Origin: Poa pratensis | Taxonomy: Eukaryota; Streptophyta; Magnoliopsida; Poales; Poaceae | Assembly (NCBI GenBank): GCA_947311845.1 | Contig: CAMZMU010000034.1 | Span: forward strand, 94,491,976-94,555,975 | DNA length: 64,000 nt | Reading direction: 5' to 3' | Part shown: piece by piece, positions 44,069 through 57,295 of the stretch | Numbering within the stretch: position 1 is the stretch's first letter | Layout: every line of letters begins with the position of its first letter | Program-made: the position numbers and the translations under genes | The notes under the pieces: model-generated | What the model was told of the DNA's origin: nothing | Seen by the model: only the letters and a program-made list of their open reading frames with translations | Database searches by the model: none

Positions 44069-44778
44069 CTAGGAGGGCGCCCTCCACACCGCGCGCGGAG
44101 AGCACAGCGACAGGGGCGCTGGCTGCATGCCACGTGGCGACTGGCTGGTGCGTGCGCGGGCTCTTTTCTCTTCTTTTTACTTTCCGTGCGTTCAAGCAAA
44201 AAATCGGTGCAAAAAATATACACTCAGCCAGTAAATTAAGCAGTGCACCCGAAGGCAGAATGTACCAACGCAGTATATTGGCACGTAGTATTTCGAAGAG
44301 TACATTTCGTCATGGCGTGCTGCGGCTGCGCTCCATCACGGCGATTTCGCCCCACCCCCCCCCCCCCCTCCCCCCCGACCTGAACGTAGCTCCGCCGTTG
44401 TTGAAAGGGGTATATTGGTCGTTGCGTCTAATATTTCGTAGATACATTTGTCGCTGTAGTGTGTGCTGCGGGCTGCGCCCGTTTAAAGGTAGCACATCAA
44501 TACACCGGAAGACAGTCATGCCCGGCCCTGGGCCCCCAAAATTCACTTGTGGGTAAAGAAAATTTGCCTAGTGCCCGACGATTGAAAAGGAGGGGATGCA
44601 AAGGGAAATCCTGGCTTGAATACGACCACACAACCACAGCACTAGCTATAAGACGAGCCATCAAGGCCTCTTCTAAATTGCGCGCACACAGCTACCTATT
44701 TCCTACCTGGGACATACTGCTCTTTCAGTACGACCAGCACACAAACACCAACAATTTCTACCCCAGCCGGAGGAGGAG
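44069..44778. other. no gene seen; upstream region of NLR copy B
   Basis: GC-rich start at 44069 with GGAGGGCGCCCTCC, a short palindrome. A C-rich run lies at 44349-44382. The phrase CAGTATATTGGCACGTAGTATTTCG recurs in altered form near 44410, hinting at a diverged repeat. From about 44600 the sequence should hold the NLR promoter and leader. Confidence 0.4.
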
Positions 44779-47700
44779 ATGGAAGCGGCTGTTGGTGCAG
44801 CGAACTGGCTTCTCGGCAAGGTGCTCACCAAGCTGTCCAATGACTTGGTGGCTGCGTTCGTGGCTAGCTCCGAGCTCGGCCACAACTTTCAGAGCATCAA
44901 ACGCCAGCTAATGCACACGCAAGGGCTGCTGCACGCAGCCCAGGGTAGGGACATGAGCAACAACCCTGACCTGGCCTGCAGGGCTTGCTGGCGGAGCTAA
45001 GCAAGAAGGCGGATGATGCCGAGGACCTGCTGGATGAGGTCCACTACTTCATGATCCAGGACATGCTGGATGGCACCAGTGAGGCCAGCGTGCAGGAGCC
45101 CGCCCCACAGATGGCGATGTCCTCCATGGTCACGCTCGCGACGGTCGCCATGCTATTCGACACACCGTCGGTAACTGCCTTCAATGCTTTTCTTGTTGTT
45201 CGTCTACAAAGGATGATGATTATGCTTCCATCAGTAGCAATGCAGTCATGTCTAGTGGTGGTAATGATGTTCGCCCAGTCGATAAGTTGACATTCAACAG
45301 AGTAGACCTATCCAACAGAATCAAATCTGTGATAGAGGAAATGAGCTCCATTTGTGGATTTGTTTCCGACTTGCTCAAGATTGCAAACTGGAGTAGCATT
45401 GCAACAAGCACATCTATCACCCTCAAAAGGCCAACCACGGGTTCAACACTTACAAATGATAGATTATGTGGGAGGAGTGCCATTTTTGAGCAAACTATAA
45501 AAGCACTCACCAGTGACACATATCACGGTGAAACCCTCTCAGTTCTGCCTTTTGTTGGTCCTGGGGGTATAGGAAAGACAACTTTTACCCAGCACTTGTA
45601 TAATGATAATAGGATTGAGGGGCACTTCACTGTCAGGGTCTGGCTATGTGTTTCAACAGATTTTGATGTTCACAAGCTCACCCGGCAGATCCATAGCTAC
45701 CTACCTGCAACTGAAAAAGAAGAATACAAATGTACAAATGAAACAGCAAGTTTAGACCAGCTTCAAAAATCAATTGCAGAGAGACTGAAGTCTAAAAGGT
45801 TTTTAATTGTCCTAGATGATATATGGAAATGCAATAGTAAGGGTGATTGGGAAACCTATTGGCTCCATTGAGAAAGGGAGAATCCAAAGGCAACATGGTT
45901 CTTGTCACAACTCGATTTCCATATATAGCACATATGGTAAAAACAATTGATCAAGTAGAACTCCATGGTTTGGAACCTGATGACTTCTTCAATTCTTTGA
46001 AACATGTATATTTGGTCATAACAAACCTCCTGGGCATTATGAAGATGACTTAGTTGATGTTGCAAGAGATATTGCAAAGAGGCTAAAGGGTTCACCACTA
46101 GCAGCTAATACAGTTGGTAGATTATTGAGGAAAAACCTTTCTCGGGAATATTGGATGGGAGTTCTTGAAAAGAATGAGTGGCAACATACAAAAATGATGA
46201 CGACATTATGCCATCTCTAAAAATTAGCTATGATTACCTTCCTTTCTATTTGAAAAAATGCTTTTCATATTTTTCTCTTCCCTGAAGATTATAGCTTTAA
46301 CAATTTAGAAATTAATTGGTTTTGGACTGCAATAGGTATCATAGACTCTAGTCAGCATAGCAATAAGAATTACTTAGAAGAACTAGTGGACAATGGTTTC
46401 CTCATGGTGAAGGAAGTGATGAATTTGGTCAATGCTATGTGATGCATGATTTATTGCATGAACTATGTCGGAATATCTCATCGCTAGAATGCGTCAATAT
46501 AAGTAGTTCAAGTTTTAGAGCTGATGGCATCCCACAATCTATTCGGCATTTGTCAATCACCATAGAAGATATATGTGATGAAAGTTTTGAAGAAGAAATG
46601 GGAAAATTGAAGAGCGTGATAGACGTTGGAAATTTGCGGGCGTTGATGATTTTTAAATTACATGATGCAAGAACAACTAATATTTTAAAAGATACATTTG
46701 AAGAAATAAAGGGTCTGAGAGTTCTGTTTATATCGATGAATACTCCACAATCTTTGCCAAACAGCTTTTCAAATCTTATCCACCTCCAATACCTTAAAAT
46801 TAGTTCACCTTATATAGTAGAAATGGTTTTACCTAGCTCATTATCTAGATTTTACCACTTGAAATTCTTGGACCTCAAATACTGGCGTGGAAGTAAAAAT
46901 TTGCCTAAAGACATTAGCCGCCTTGTGAACCTACGCCATTTCCACTCATCTAAAGAATTCCATTCCAATATTCCCGAGGTTGGAAAGATGAAGTGTTTAC
47001 AAGAGCTTAAAGAGTTCTATGTTAAGAAAGAGAATATCGGGTTTGAATTGAGAGAGCTGGGGGAATTGAGGGAGCTTGGAGGAGAACTTAGTATATGTAA
47101 TCTTGAAACGGTGAGGTCCAAGGGAGAAGCTAGTGATGCCAAATTGAAGAACAAAAGAAATCACAGAGCTGACATTAGTTTGGGGTACAGAGCACCAGAC
47201 TATAGATGATGATGTTCTGGCTGGTCTTCATCCACCACATAATCTGAGAGTGCTTCGCATTATAAATCCTGGTGTTGCAGATGGTCCTAGTTGGTTGTAC
47301 GGTGACATTAGCACAAAAAGGTTGGAGTCTCTCCATCTGGAGGGTGTATCCTGGGGCACACTTCCACCTTTTGAGCAGCTGCCACACCTCACCAAACTCA
47401 TTTTGAAGAATATTGCTGGGATGCGTGTATTCGGGCCTGGTGTTGGTGGTGTTACAGAGAGAAGTTTCACCCACTTGAAGGAAATTGTGTTTGAGGATAT
47501 GCGAACTTGTGAGTGGGTGGGGACCAATAATGCCCATCAGTTTTCAAGGCTTGAAAGCATCAAATTTGGAGATTGCCCCTCCTCTGCTCATTTCCCTTCT
47601 TAGAGTGCTCTGACATTTACCAACCTGTGTAACTTGAGATTGTAACTGCCCGAAACTGTCTCAGTTTCCCCCTATGCCTCACACCTCCACACTAACAAAT

Positions 47701-48830
47701 GTCCGCGTGAAAATGATGGGTCAAAGTTGTTCTACAATGAGGGGATTGGACATTGAAGGGTATACCAGCGCTTTGGCTTTCCACAATATGGATAAAGTAG
47801 AAAGTGTAATTAGTGGTGTATCACACATTACACTGTCAGACCTCCAAAAGCTAAACTCCTTGAGATATATACTTCGAAAGATGCGACGACGTGTTTTCTG
47901 TGGAACTGGATGACAGTGTTGTCCTCCGTTCAGTTCAGGATCTTTGTCTAGGAGCTTATGTGTTACGGGAGAATTGTTTTCAAAGGTTTTGAGGTGTTTC
48001 CCAGCTCTTTCCACGATTTCCATCAGGAATTGCGAGAGCCTGGAACTGCTGCCTGTGGAGGATGGGGACTCTCGAACCTCAGGATGCTCCAATCATTTAA
48101 AGGATACGGTTGTGGGGAGTTGTTCTCTCGGTGGCCCATGGGAGAAGTAGGTGGAGGAGCTCATGCCATCAAGCCTTTCCCTACTTCCCTCAGGGAACTC
48201 AATATTTCCTAGAGCCAAGCATGCAGTCAATGGGTCTGCTCTCAAACCTCACGTCTCTCACCAGTCTAAAACTGAAAGCATGTGAAAGATTAACAATGGA
48301 TGGTTTCAATCCTCTCATCACAGTCAACCTCAAGAAATTGGTCATACGTGCTATGTCTCAGGAACAAGAGTACATCTCAATAGCAGATAGTCTGCTCTCA
48401 GAGATTGCAAGGAGCAGATTACTGCATGCTGGTTCATTCCAATTGGAAGAATTTAAGGTGGATAGCATCTCGGCAGTGCTTACTGCTCCCGTTTGCAGCC
48501 ACCTTGCCGCTACCCTGCACACATTGATTCTTTCGATCAGCACGTGACAGCCTTCACGGAAAGCAGCAGCAAGCGCTTCAGCTCCTCACCTCCCTCCAAT
48601 TTCTAATTTTATTGTTGCGTGAATCTGCAATCCCTCCCTGGGCTACGTGGCCTTTCTTCTCTCAAGACACTAGAATCCACAGTTGTGAGAAAATCCTATC
48701 TCTGCCGCCCAAGGAGGGCCTCCCCACTTCACTGGAAGTGCTAATGTATGCATTGCAGTCCCGAGCTTACCGAGCAAGCCGAAAAACTGAAAGGAAAGAC
48801 CCATGGTTTTCGGTATCAGTATACGGTACG
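44779..48830 (+). pseudogene. CC-NB-ARC-LRR (NLR) resistance-type gene, copy B, multiply frameshifted
   Basis: A full-length RGA-type NLR, normally an intracellular immune receptor. The CC (Rx_N) domain starts MEAAVGAANWLLGKVLTKL and includes ADDAEDLLDEVHYF. NB-ARC holds the P-loop GPGGIGKTT (45558-45584), FTVRVWLCVSTDFDV, kinase 2 KRFLIVLDDIW, VLVTTRFPYIA and GSPLAANTVGRLL; after it come CFSYFSL and MHDLLHEL. LRRs run to about 48830, ending with LPPKEGLPTSLEVL. Frame changes are visible near 44980 (5 extra bases TGCAG), 45105, 45855, 45985, 46190, 46280, 46430, 47170 and several after 47600, plus a stop at 47601. Nothing longer than about 256 codons is open. The catalytic motifs are well kept, so inactivation is relatively recent. 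The 3' half matches copy A. No introns are evident in the coding part. Confidence 0.9.
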
Positions 48831-48839
48831 TAACCCACC

Positions 48840-51800
48840 CCCTGAGTCTTAATTTGAGGTAACGCCTCCCCATATGCCTAGCTTCTGAGAACAACTGACA
48901 CGCTACATGTTTCAATTGCAGGATTTCCGCTAAAATAGCCTTCCGCTCCCTCTCAGCCGCCTCCTGCAAAAAGACTTCCGCTCCCTGCCCTCGTCTCTGT
49001 CTTCCTCTCAGCGGCCGCCATCTTCCTCGCCTACCTTCTCGAGCTCTACCGGATCCTGCGCCTCTGGGCCGGCCGCACTGCCACTCCGCATACTCCAACT
49101 CCTACCTCAACCTCGCCAGCACCGGCCGCGCCCCCGTCACCGCCGTCCTGGGGGGTGACGCCGAGCTGCTCGTCGACCTCTCCCGCGTCGTCCCGCGCCA
49201 GCAGATCATACACAACGGCCAGCTCTTCCGCTACGTCTATGGGGGGACCTCGCTGCCGATCTGGCACGGAAAGATCCAGCGGTTCATCCCGCCCCACTCT
49301 CAATTTGAGGTGATGTCTCCCCATATGCCTCGCTTCTCAGACCTGACAGGCTACATGTTTCAATTGCAGTGCGTTAGAGCTAGCTGCATCAGGAATTCAG
49401 GAATCTTCCTCGAGGTCCACCGGATCCTGCGCCTTTGGGCCTCCCCGAGGCCGCACTGCCACTCCGCCTACTCCAACTCCTACCTCCCCTCGCCATCTCC
49501 GATCTCTTCTGCGTCGTCCCCGAGGACCTTGCTGCCGACCTGGCCCGGAACGAGCAGTCCATCCGGGCCGCGCGATCCAGCGCCCAGCGCTCCGACCTGG
49601 CTTGGTCCGAAGAGTCCGTGCCGTGGCGTGTTCGAGGAGGCCTAGCCCTGGCCCTGCGGGATCCAGCTGCTGCTCCTGCCCGCCGCCATCAATGTCAAGC
49701 CCATCAGGTTTGTTTTGTTGCTTGCCTGTAACTAGCAAACTCACGTACTGAATTGAACAACCATGTGTAGTGTTCACAGTCTTGCTAATGAAATTTAGAA
49801 TTGAGAATCGATTACTTTTTTCTCATTGATAATCACAAGTCTTAAGGTTCAGGATTTGGCGTTCCTACAATGTATCAAGAATTTAGGACCAACCTTATAA
49901 GTGATCTACCACCAAGGTTCCCCACCCATTGAAGTGATAGGAAAACTGTGTCATGAACTTGTGTTTTCGGAAACAATATACGGTTAAGAACCTCATGTTG
50001 ATGTCAGAGGAAAGCTTAGAACAGTCTTTACAATCTTGCTAATTAAATAGAACATTATGTGTCAGATCACCATGATATGTTAACTGGAAGTATGGAATAT
50101 TTCTACTTCGAATTTTCTGTTTCTCTCCCTCAACTTTTTTTCTATTTCTGCTGCAACCTATGCCTTCAAAATACTTGTGGCGATTCATGATTCACTGCTA
50201 CTCACCACAATTCACACTAAAGATATATATTCTGAACCATATGGAAAATTCAGACTTGTCATACGAGTAAAGCAAGAAGAAATTGTAAGCAAATTAGTCT
50301 ATACTCTGTAAACTAAATGAGAGTTTTTATTTCAGGAAAAGGTGGTTTTGCTTCTGCAGTGCAACTGATATGAATCATTGCACCGCAGGGCTGGTGATAT
50401 GCGGCTCTCTCCAGGCGGGTACGTAGCTGCAACATTCCTTCTGATGACGATGGCAGACTTCAATGACCAACTCTCCTATCGGCAGGACCGCCTCACTGGC
50501 AACACCAACGACCTCCTTGAGTTCCAAAGCATGGATGTTGCTGTATCCTGGCACCGGCATGTTCGGCCTCTGGACCATGTCCATCTCTTGCATGGCGACT
50601 CTACAGCTTCATCGAGCATGAAGAGGATATAAACGTAGTTGACCGAGCACATACCACTGGCCACAGACGCAATGTCTCTGCTAGTCCCAGTCCCTGCTGA
50701 TGGTATCACCAACAAGCTCGTCAGGTGTGTACCTCAGTACCTGACTATGATCGCATTTGTGCTCCTGCTTGCTTGAAAATCAGCAAACTCACATCCGGAG
50801 TATTATTTACTGCTCCCTCTGATCCATATATATCATCACTGAATCGGATGTGTCTACACATCTTTTAGTACTAGAGAGTAGATACATCTGATTCACCGAC
50901 AACTAATAAGAATCAGAGGGAGTACTAAGATACTGGATTAGCACCATTATGCAATGTTGGAAATATTGATGGATATGTAGAAAATTAATCAGTATTTACG
51001 ATCTTGCCAAGAAAATTATATTTGCCGCAGCTTCCCCAGATGTGTTAACTTAGAAGTATGTGATGATCTTTTCGGTCCTCGTAGGATCAGCATTGCCCTT
51101 CATTTAGATCCTATTTTTCCTCAGTGCCTTGAGAAGAACAATTGTCCAAGCGTACATTCTGCAGCTTAATATGGTGTCCTATTCTGTGCACAGGGCTCCA
51201 GAATCGAAGCCAATATAGATCACATTTGGCTCCCTGTGAATTGTTGCTCCGTGTGCAACTTCACATTCTATTGCTAGCTCGCAGCTAAACCTTGCCCGCT
51301 CTGAAGGAGTCTGTCAGGACGCGCACCATGGGGTGTTCGAGGAAGTGGAGCCCTGGCACCACAGGATCCAGCAGGTCCTCCCGGCAGCCGATGTCACTGT
51401 CAGGTTTTGATTATGACAACATTTTTTTGTTGATTGTGCTTGCATTCAGGAAACTCGCATACAAAGTAGTTACTAGTGAGTATTCAGAAGCAATAAATTG
51501 GGCGCCATTGTGCTAGTGTTTTGAAATACTGAAAGATAAATACAATTTACTTACAATCCAAGGTTACCAGTCAGACAAAGAGCTTGGCAGTTAAGGACGA
51601 AATAATGTATCTCATTCATCATTACAAACTGTAAGACTCAGAATTAGGAGTTCCTAAAGTTACCAATTCACCAAGTATATTGATCTGGTTCAAAAGAAAA
51701 TATATTGATCTTCACAATATATGGTTAGAATATCATGTCACCTTCAGAAAAGAAGTTACAATTGTCCTTAATATTGCCAAGATAAATTTAGAACATTGTG

Positions 51801-53365
51801 TTGCATCTAGTCAATATATGTTAAATTGGAACTATGGAATATTTCCATTTAATCTGCTAATTTATGATGCTAAGAAGTTTCCCATTTAATCTGCTTATTT
51901 ATGATGCAAAGCATGTTGTCAAGGTACTTGCTATTTGCAGTAAAGATATATGTTGCAAACTTGGTAGAAGGGTAAACTAAAAGGAAATAGCTACACAAAC
52001 TATTTTATGTATCTTGAATTAAACTGAAGGAGAACCGTTATTTCAAACGAGATGGTGTTCTTATTTCAGTGCCTAGTGCCTTCAGAAGAACATCTGCACA
52101 AACATCCTACATCCAGATATTACAGCAACGAAGTGTTGCCCTTGATTTGACCACTGATTCAAAGGTCAGTTTTCCATTCTTTCCGTCAAAACAGGAAATC
52201 CAGTGTGCCATAAGCTGGTTTTCAGGACTTGGTACATACTGACTTGTTAATATTGTTTACCCGTTCAGTTTTTCCTCTCAACTTTTGAACTCCAACCTGG
52301 AAGAATTCATGATTCAAGGGGTACAATGACTGCTCTGGACATTGGTGACACAATGTTTGTCGAGTATTCGCTTTGCCAAGCTGCACAATGGAGCAATTGT
52401 GGTGTGAATTTGGCTAGCTCACCAAGGAGCTAATTAAGGTACTTAACTGATATGCAACAGTATGTTCTTGTTCATCCCACTAAACCATCTTCTTAATTCA
52501 CTTCCTATTTTTATTCAGCCGAAAGAAACATATGTTGTGAAGCTTAAGATGGTATCATATTTCTGGGTCTAGAACTCCAGGATCGACGCTGGTATGTGTA
52601 GATTCTGACGCATTAACACATGTGATCTGAAGATTCAATATACGAATTCTGCAGTAAACACATCAACCGGTTGGATGTTTGTATCGCTGTAGCCAGCAAC
52701 CTGACCTCTGCTCTGGATGTATCTGTTTTGCAGCGGAATGGCAACCCCTTTTATGTGAACACAAGAACTCAGGCAGCTGCCTCTTTCCCAGTGACGAAGA
52801 CACACATACGGCATCCCATTCCCTCGAAGACACGCTAGTTGTGTCTAATGCTACTCCGCATACTCCAACTCTTAATCGACCTCGCCTTCCTCAACCCTGG
52901 CACCCGGCGCGCGGTGTGATCTGGCCCAACACCGAGCGGCTTGTCCACCTCTTCTGTGTCGTCTCGTGGCAGTACTGCAGTAGGTTACCCGCACGAGGAA
53001 CTGCTCTTTTTCCATGCCGACGAGGACCTTTTGGCTGACATGGCTCACTCTTGAGGGATCTGTCCAAGACGCTCGCCATTGCCGCGTAATCTCTGGCAGC
53101 TTCTCCTGGACGCCGAGCATCACCGTCAAGCACATCAGGTATTGGACGTTAATTATGAAACTCGGCATGTATACTGTTACTAGTAACAGATAGTAAACTG
53201 AATCTTTCTATTTCTTATTTCTATCTAACAGCCTAACCGGTCATATGTATGATTTTTCCAGCAGTAGTATGGACAATAGCTTACCAATTGAGGACCAAAT
53301 ACTCCGAGTATGCGTTCATACAATATCTGTCGAGAATTCAGGATCTACCTTATAACCTACAAAGG
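48840..53365 (+). pseudogene. degenerate exon block, copy B, first unit
   Basis: Homologous to copy A (25960-29892). The N-terminal exon occurs twice (about 48880-49310 and 49320-49700), each preceded by CTACATGTTTCAATTGCAG, an intact acceptor. One version reads SAYSNSYLNLAS, AVLGGDAELLVDLSRVVPR and QQIIHNGQLFRYV. Later pieces are FNDQLSYRQDRLTGNTNDLL (50460-50520), a CMATL..FIEHEEDINVVDRAHTTG-like segment (50590-50660), DIGDTMFVEYS (52345) and a copy of the exon ending in a CATCAG|GT donor (53138). All are broken. The parent gene family is not recognised. Confidence 0.5.
50813..50922. mobile_element. Stowaway-type MITE, 110 bp
   Basis: Ends CTCCCTCTGATCCATA and, inverted, CTCCCTCTGATTCT. 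TA follows on the right; the left dinucleotide is TG, probably a mutated TA. The AT-rich interior is typical of Tc1/mariner-derived MITEs of grasses. Copy A has no such insertion here. Confidence 0.85.
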
Positions 53366-55985
53366 GTCCCTACCTTTCGAAATGCTTGTTAGGATAATTT
53401 GTATGATGCAACTTCATTTCAGGCACAATAAATAAACAGTTAAGAACAGAACATGTGTGATCATTATTTACGATCTTGTTAAGAAAATTAAATATGCGTC
53501 AGCTTCCCCAGATGTGTTAACTTGGAAGTATGTGATGATCTTTTCGGTTCTCGTAGGATCACCATTGCCCTTAATTCAGATCTATTTTTCTTCAGTGCCT
53601 TGAGAAGAACAACTGTCCAACCGTACATTCTGAAGCTTAATATGGTGTCCTATTCTGTGCACAGGACTCCAGAATCGAAGCCAGTATGTATCACTTTTGG
53701 CTCGCTCTGAATTGTTGCTCCGTGTGGAACTTGGCGTTCTATTGGTAGCTCACAGCTAGACCTTGCCCGCTCTGAAGGAGTCTGTCTGGGACGCGCACCA
53801 TGGGGTGTTCCAGGAAGCAGAGCCCTGGCACCACAACATCCAGCAGCTCCTCCCGGCAGCCGACGTCACTGTCAAGCACATGACGTGAGTTTTGACTACG
53901 ATAACATTTTTTTGTTGACTGTACTTGCATTCAGGAAACTGGCATATAAAGTAGTCACTAGTAAGTATTCAGAAGTAATAATTTGGGCGCCAGTGTGCTA
54001 GTGTTTGGAAATACTGAAAGATACAGACAGTTTATTTAGCACTCGAAGGTTGGTTGCCAGACAAGAGCTTAGCAATTAAGGACTAAACACTGTTACCTCA
54101 TTCATCATTACAAACTGTAAGATTCAGAATTAGGAGTTCCTAGAGTTACCAATTTACCAAGTATATTTATCTGGTTCAAAAGAAAATATATTTATATGCA
54201 CAATATATGCTTAGAACATCATGTTACCGTCAGAAAAGAAGTTACAACTGCCCTTAATCTTGCCAAGACAAATTTAGAACATTGTGTGGCATCTAGTCAA
54301 TATATGCATGGTTTACAAAGCGTCCGCTTCAGGACGCCTAGGCGACGCTTAGGCGTCAAAGCGCCCCCCCTCCGCTTTGGAAAAATGACCGCTTTGGGCG
54401 CTTTAAGCGCCAAAGCGCCCGCTTAGGCGTCGCTTAAGCGCCAAAGCGCCCCCCCATCGCTTTGAGGACGCTTCACGCTTTGTAAACCATGAATATATGT
54501 TAAATTGGAAGTATGGAATATGTCCATTTAATCGGGTAATTTATGATGCAAAGAAGTTTTCATTCAATCTGCTTATTTATGATGCAAAGCATGTTGTCAA
54601 GGTACTTGCAATTTACAATGATTTATTATTCACCGGTCACCACAATTCAGACAAAAGATATCTGTTGCGAACTTGGCAGCAGGGTAAACTAAAAGGAAAT
54701 TGCAACGCAAACTATTTTTATGTATCTTCAGCTACACTAAAAGAGAACCGTTATTTCAGACGAGATGTTATTCTTATTTCAGTGCCTTGAGAACAACTGC
54801 CCAAGCATATACATCAGGACATTTTGAAGCATCATTTCATCCTATCTATATTTATCTATCTAACAGTGAATTGCGGCAGTTGGTAGCTTTGCATTCAGGA
54901 CAGAGCTCCTTCGTCCAGATAATTACAGCAACGAAGCATTTCTCTAGATATTTTGAAGATGTTGTGTCCTTGATTTGATGACAGACTCCAAAGGTCAGTT
55001 TGCCATTCTTTCCGTCAAAACAGGCAATCCAGTGTGCCATATGCTGCCTTTGAGGGCTTGGTACATACTGACATAAATTTGGTTTAACCGTTCAGTTTTT
55101 CCTCTCAACTTCTGAACTCAGGCACACCTGGGGCATCCCATTCACTCAAAGACACTCGTTGTGGCCCTCCTTTGCTAGCATTTCCGTGATGTCCACTGCA
55201 TTCGCTCCCGCTGGTGCGCCTGCTAGCTGTGTCTTCTGCTACTCCGCATACTCCAACTCTTAATCGACCTCGCCTTCTTCAACCCTGGCACCCGGCGTGC
55301 TCACGTCGTCATTGGTGTGATCAGGCGCAACACCGAGCGGCTTGTCCACCTCTTCTGTATCGTCTCGTGGCACTAGCTTATCCACGAGGACCTGCTCTTT
55401 TTCCATGCCGACGAGGACCTCGTGGCTGACATGGCTCACTCTGAGGGATCTGTCCAAGACGCATGCCATTGCCTGACGCCATAATCTCTGGCAGCTTCTC
55501 CTGGATGCCGGCGTACCGTCAAGCACATCAGGTATTGGATGTTAACTATGAAACTCATCATGTATACAGATACTACTAACAGATAGTAAACTGAATCTTT
55601 CTGTTTCTATCTAACAGCCTTACCTGTCCTCTGTATCTGCTTTCCAGCAGAGTTCATGTGCACCGCATCCTTGTACCTCCGGTGTGCCTACCCGCGCGCT
55701 TGGTGCATACTGTGCAGTTCTGCCTACTCTGCCCCGTACGCTGACAATACCGCAATCTTCGACTCTGGTAACGCCTGGGCCCACCTAGCCGGCATAATAT
55801 GTGGCCGACACAGAACGGCAGCAGGCAGCAACTCCACCACCATCCACGTTCTGCACCAGTAGGGCCATACGTTGGGCTCCACCTGCAGCTCTCAGATGGA
55901 TGACTCCAGAGGCATGAGAAGGGGGTAATCTTCATTGTAAAAGGAGACCCTGTAATTCGTCGTGTACATATTAAATCTGTTGATC
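53366..55985 (+). pseudogene. degenerate exon block, copy B, second tandem unit
   Basis: Repeats the series of 50980-53160: a segment with PYILKLNMVSYSVHRTPE (53620-53690), the GVFQEAEPWHHNIQQLLPAA-like exon (about 53800-53880), the AT-rich part with TATTGATCTGCACAATATATG-like sequence, then the exon with EDLVADMAHSEGSVQD (55420-55460) and a CATCAG|GT donor near 55530. A hAT-type MITE sits at 54307. This unit has no counterpart in copy A, so it arose by tandem duplication in copy B. No intact reading frame. Confidence 0.5.
54307..54491. mobile_element. hAT-type MITE, 185 bp, 8-bp TSD
   Basis: Ends CATGGTTTACAAAGCG and, inverted, CATGGTTTACAAAGCG. The 8-bp repeat AATATATG flanks both sides (54299-54306, 54492-54499), as expected for hAT. 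The interior is almost entirely short GC-rich words such as AAGCGCC, GCGTC and GCTTTGGG in both orientations, so most of the element is self-complementary. Copy A and the first copy B unit show the empty site. Confidence 0.9.
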
Positions 55986-56401
55986 ATCGTCGTGTAGATA
56001 CTAAAGGTGTCGATCATGGCCGTGTTAGATAATTAATGAGTTGATTGATGTATGTAACCGCTTGATCATGTGAAATTTTTGAACCATAGAATGAGTCTGG
56101 TTTCTCTCATAATATGCCCTTGAATTAGGAGATGCCCAACTTTGATTCAAGATGCATGGCATATCTTACAGAATCCTTGTATATATGTATACACATTAAG
56201 GCAACTGAATTATTTACAAAATCTGTTGGTCGTAGCAACAATGACCGAGTTAGATTAAATTAACGTGGCGTTTGACGCTAGCTAGTTGTAGATTTTACTA
56301 CGAGACTCGTGCTGAGTACAAAACTACAAATAGGTGGCGTCTGACTAATCCTTAATCACAGTTAGTTACTAGTATTAATTAATGTGCTACTGAATGTAAA
56401 C
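55986..56401. other. no gene seen; single-copy flank shared with copy A
   Basis: Matches 31843-32110 and 32930-33007 of copy A. Here it is not interrupted by the LINE or the 0.8-kb segment of copy A. No coding domain. Confidence 0.5.
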
Positions 56402-56476
56402 GGGGATGTAGCGCAAATGGTAGAGCACTTATCATTGCATTGTAAGAGGAAGGGGGATCGATACCTCCCATCTCCA
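56402..56476 (+). tRNA. tRNA-Ala(TGC)-like gene, second copy (likely pseudogene)
   Basis: 75 nt, differing from the copy at 33008 by GCGC in place of GCTC in the D stem, which breaks one pair. It keeps the same nine-base anticodon loop CATTGCATT, the same stems and the same ATCGATA T loop. The shared oddities show the change predates the segmental duplication. Confidence 0.5.
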
Positions 56477-57295
56477 ATTTCCTATTTTTTTCCTTATTTA
56501 GTATCTGGCGATTTTATTCCCTGCTGAGAATTACCGAGAAAAATAGAAAGGAAAAAAACTCTGCCGTGACGCTGTATGGGCCTGCTTATTGGGTTATCAA
56601 GTGGGCTGAAACTGCGAGGCGGAGACTTACTTTTTCTGTGCGTCGTCACGGTTTCCTTTTGCACTAACAGTCTTAACAGAAATCACTAGAAAAAGAGTTC
56701 CCTTTGGAAAGGGAACCTAGCGGACAATCTCGTGGTGACAAGTGTCGTCTTCTCCTTCGTGCGGTACAAACAGTTGCATGCATGTTCGCCAAGTGTCACA
56801 ACCATATTGAAAGTGGGGAGCAAGAGAGAGAAAGGGACACGGGAAGTGGGAGGACAGCTTTTTCCCTTTTTATTTTCAAAACCGAAACTTTAAAACGAAA
56901 TATCTCGAGAACCGTTTATCCAAATTACGAACCGTTTTCATTTTTGAGCTCCTCGCGTCGAGATCTTCAAAACTAGATCCCATGTTGATATGTTTCGACG
57001 AACTTTTTTTTTGTACTCTCGATTATGTATAGTTGTACAACTTGTTTCTGTTACTTTGTACAACCATTTCTGTGTTGTTCGTACTTTTTGTTCTGTGTAC
57101 TTTTGTATGATGAGAGAGAAGGGATAGTGAGGTGGGAGGACAGCTTTTTCCATTTTATTTTTCTAAATCGATTTTTTGAAATGAAATATATTGAGAACCG
57201 TTTATCCGAATTACGAACCGTTTTCATTTTTGAGTTACTCGTGTCGAGATCTTCAAAACTAAATCCCATGTTGATAGGTTTCGACGAACTTTTTT

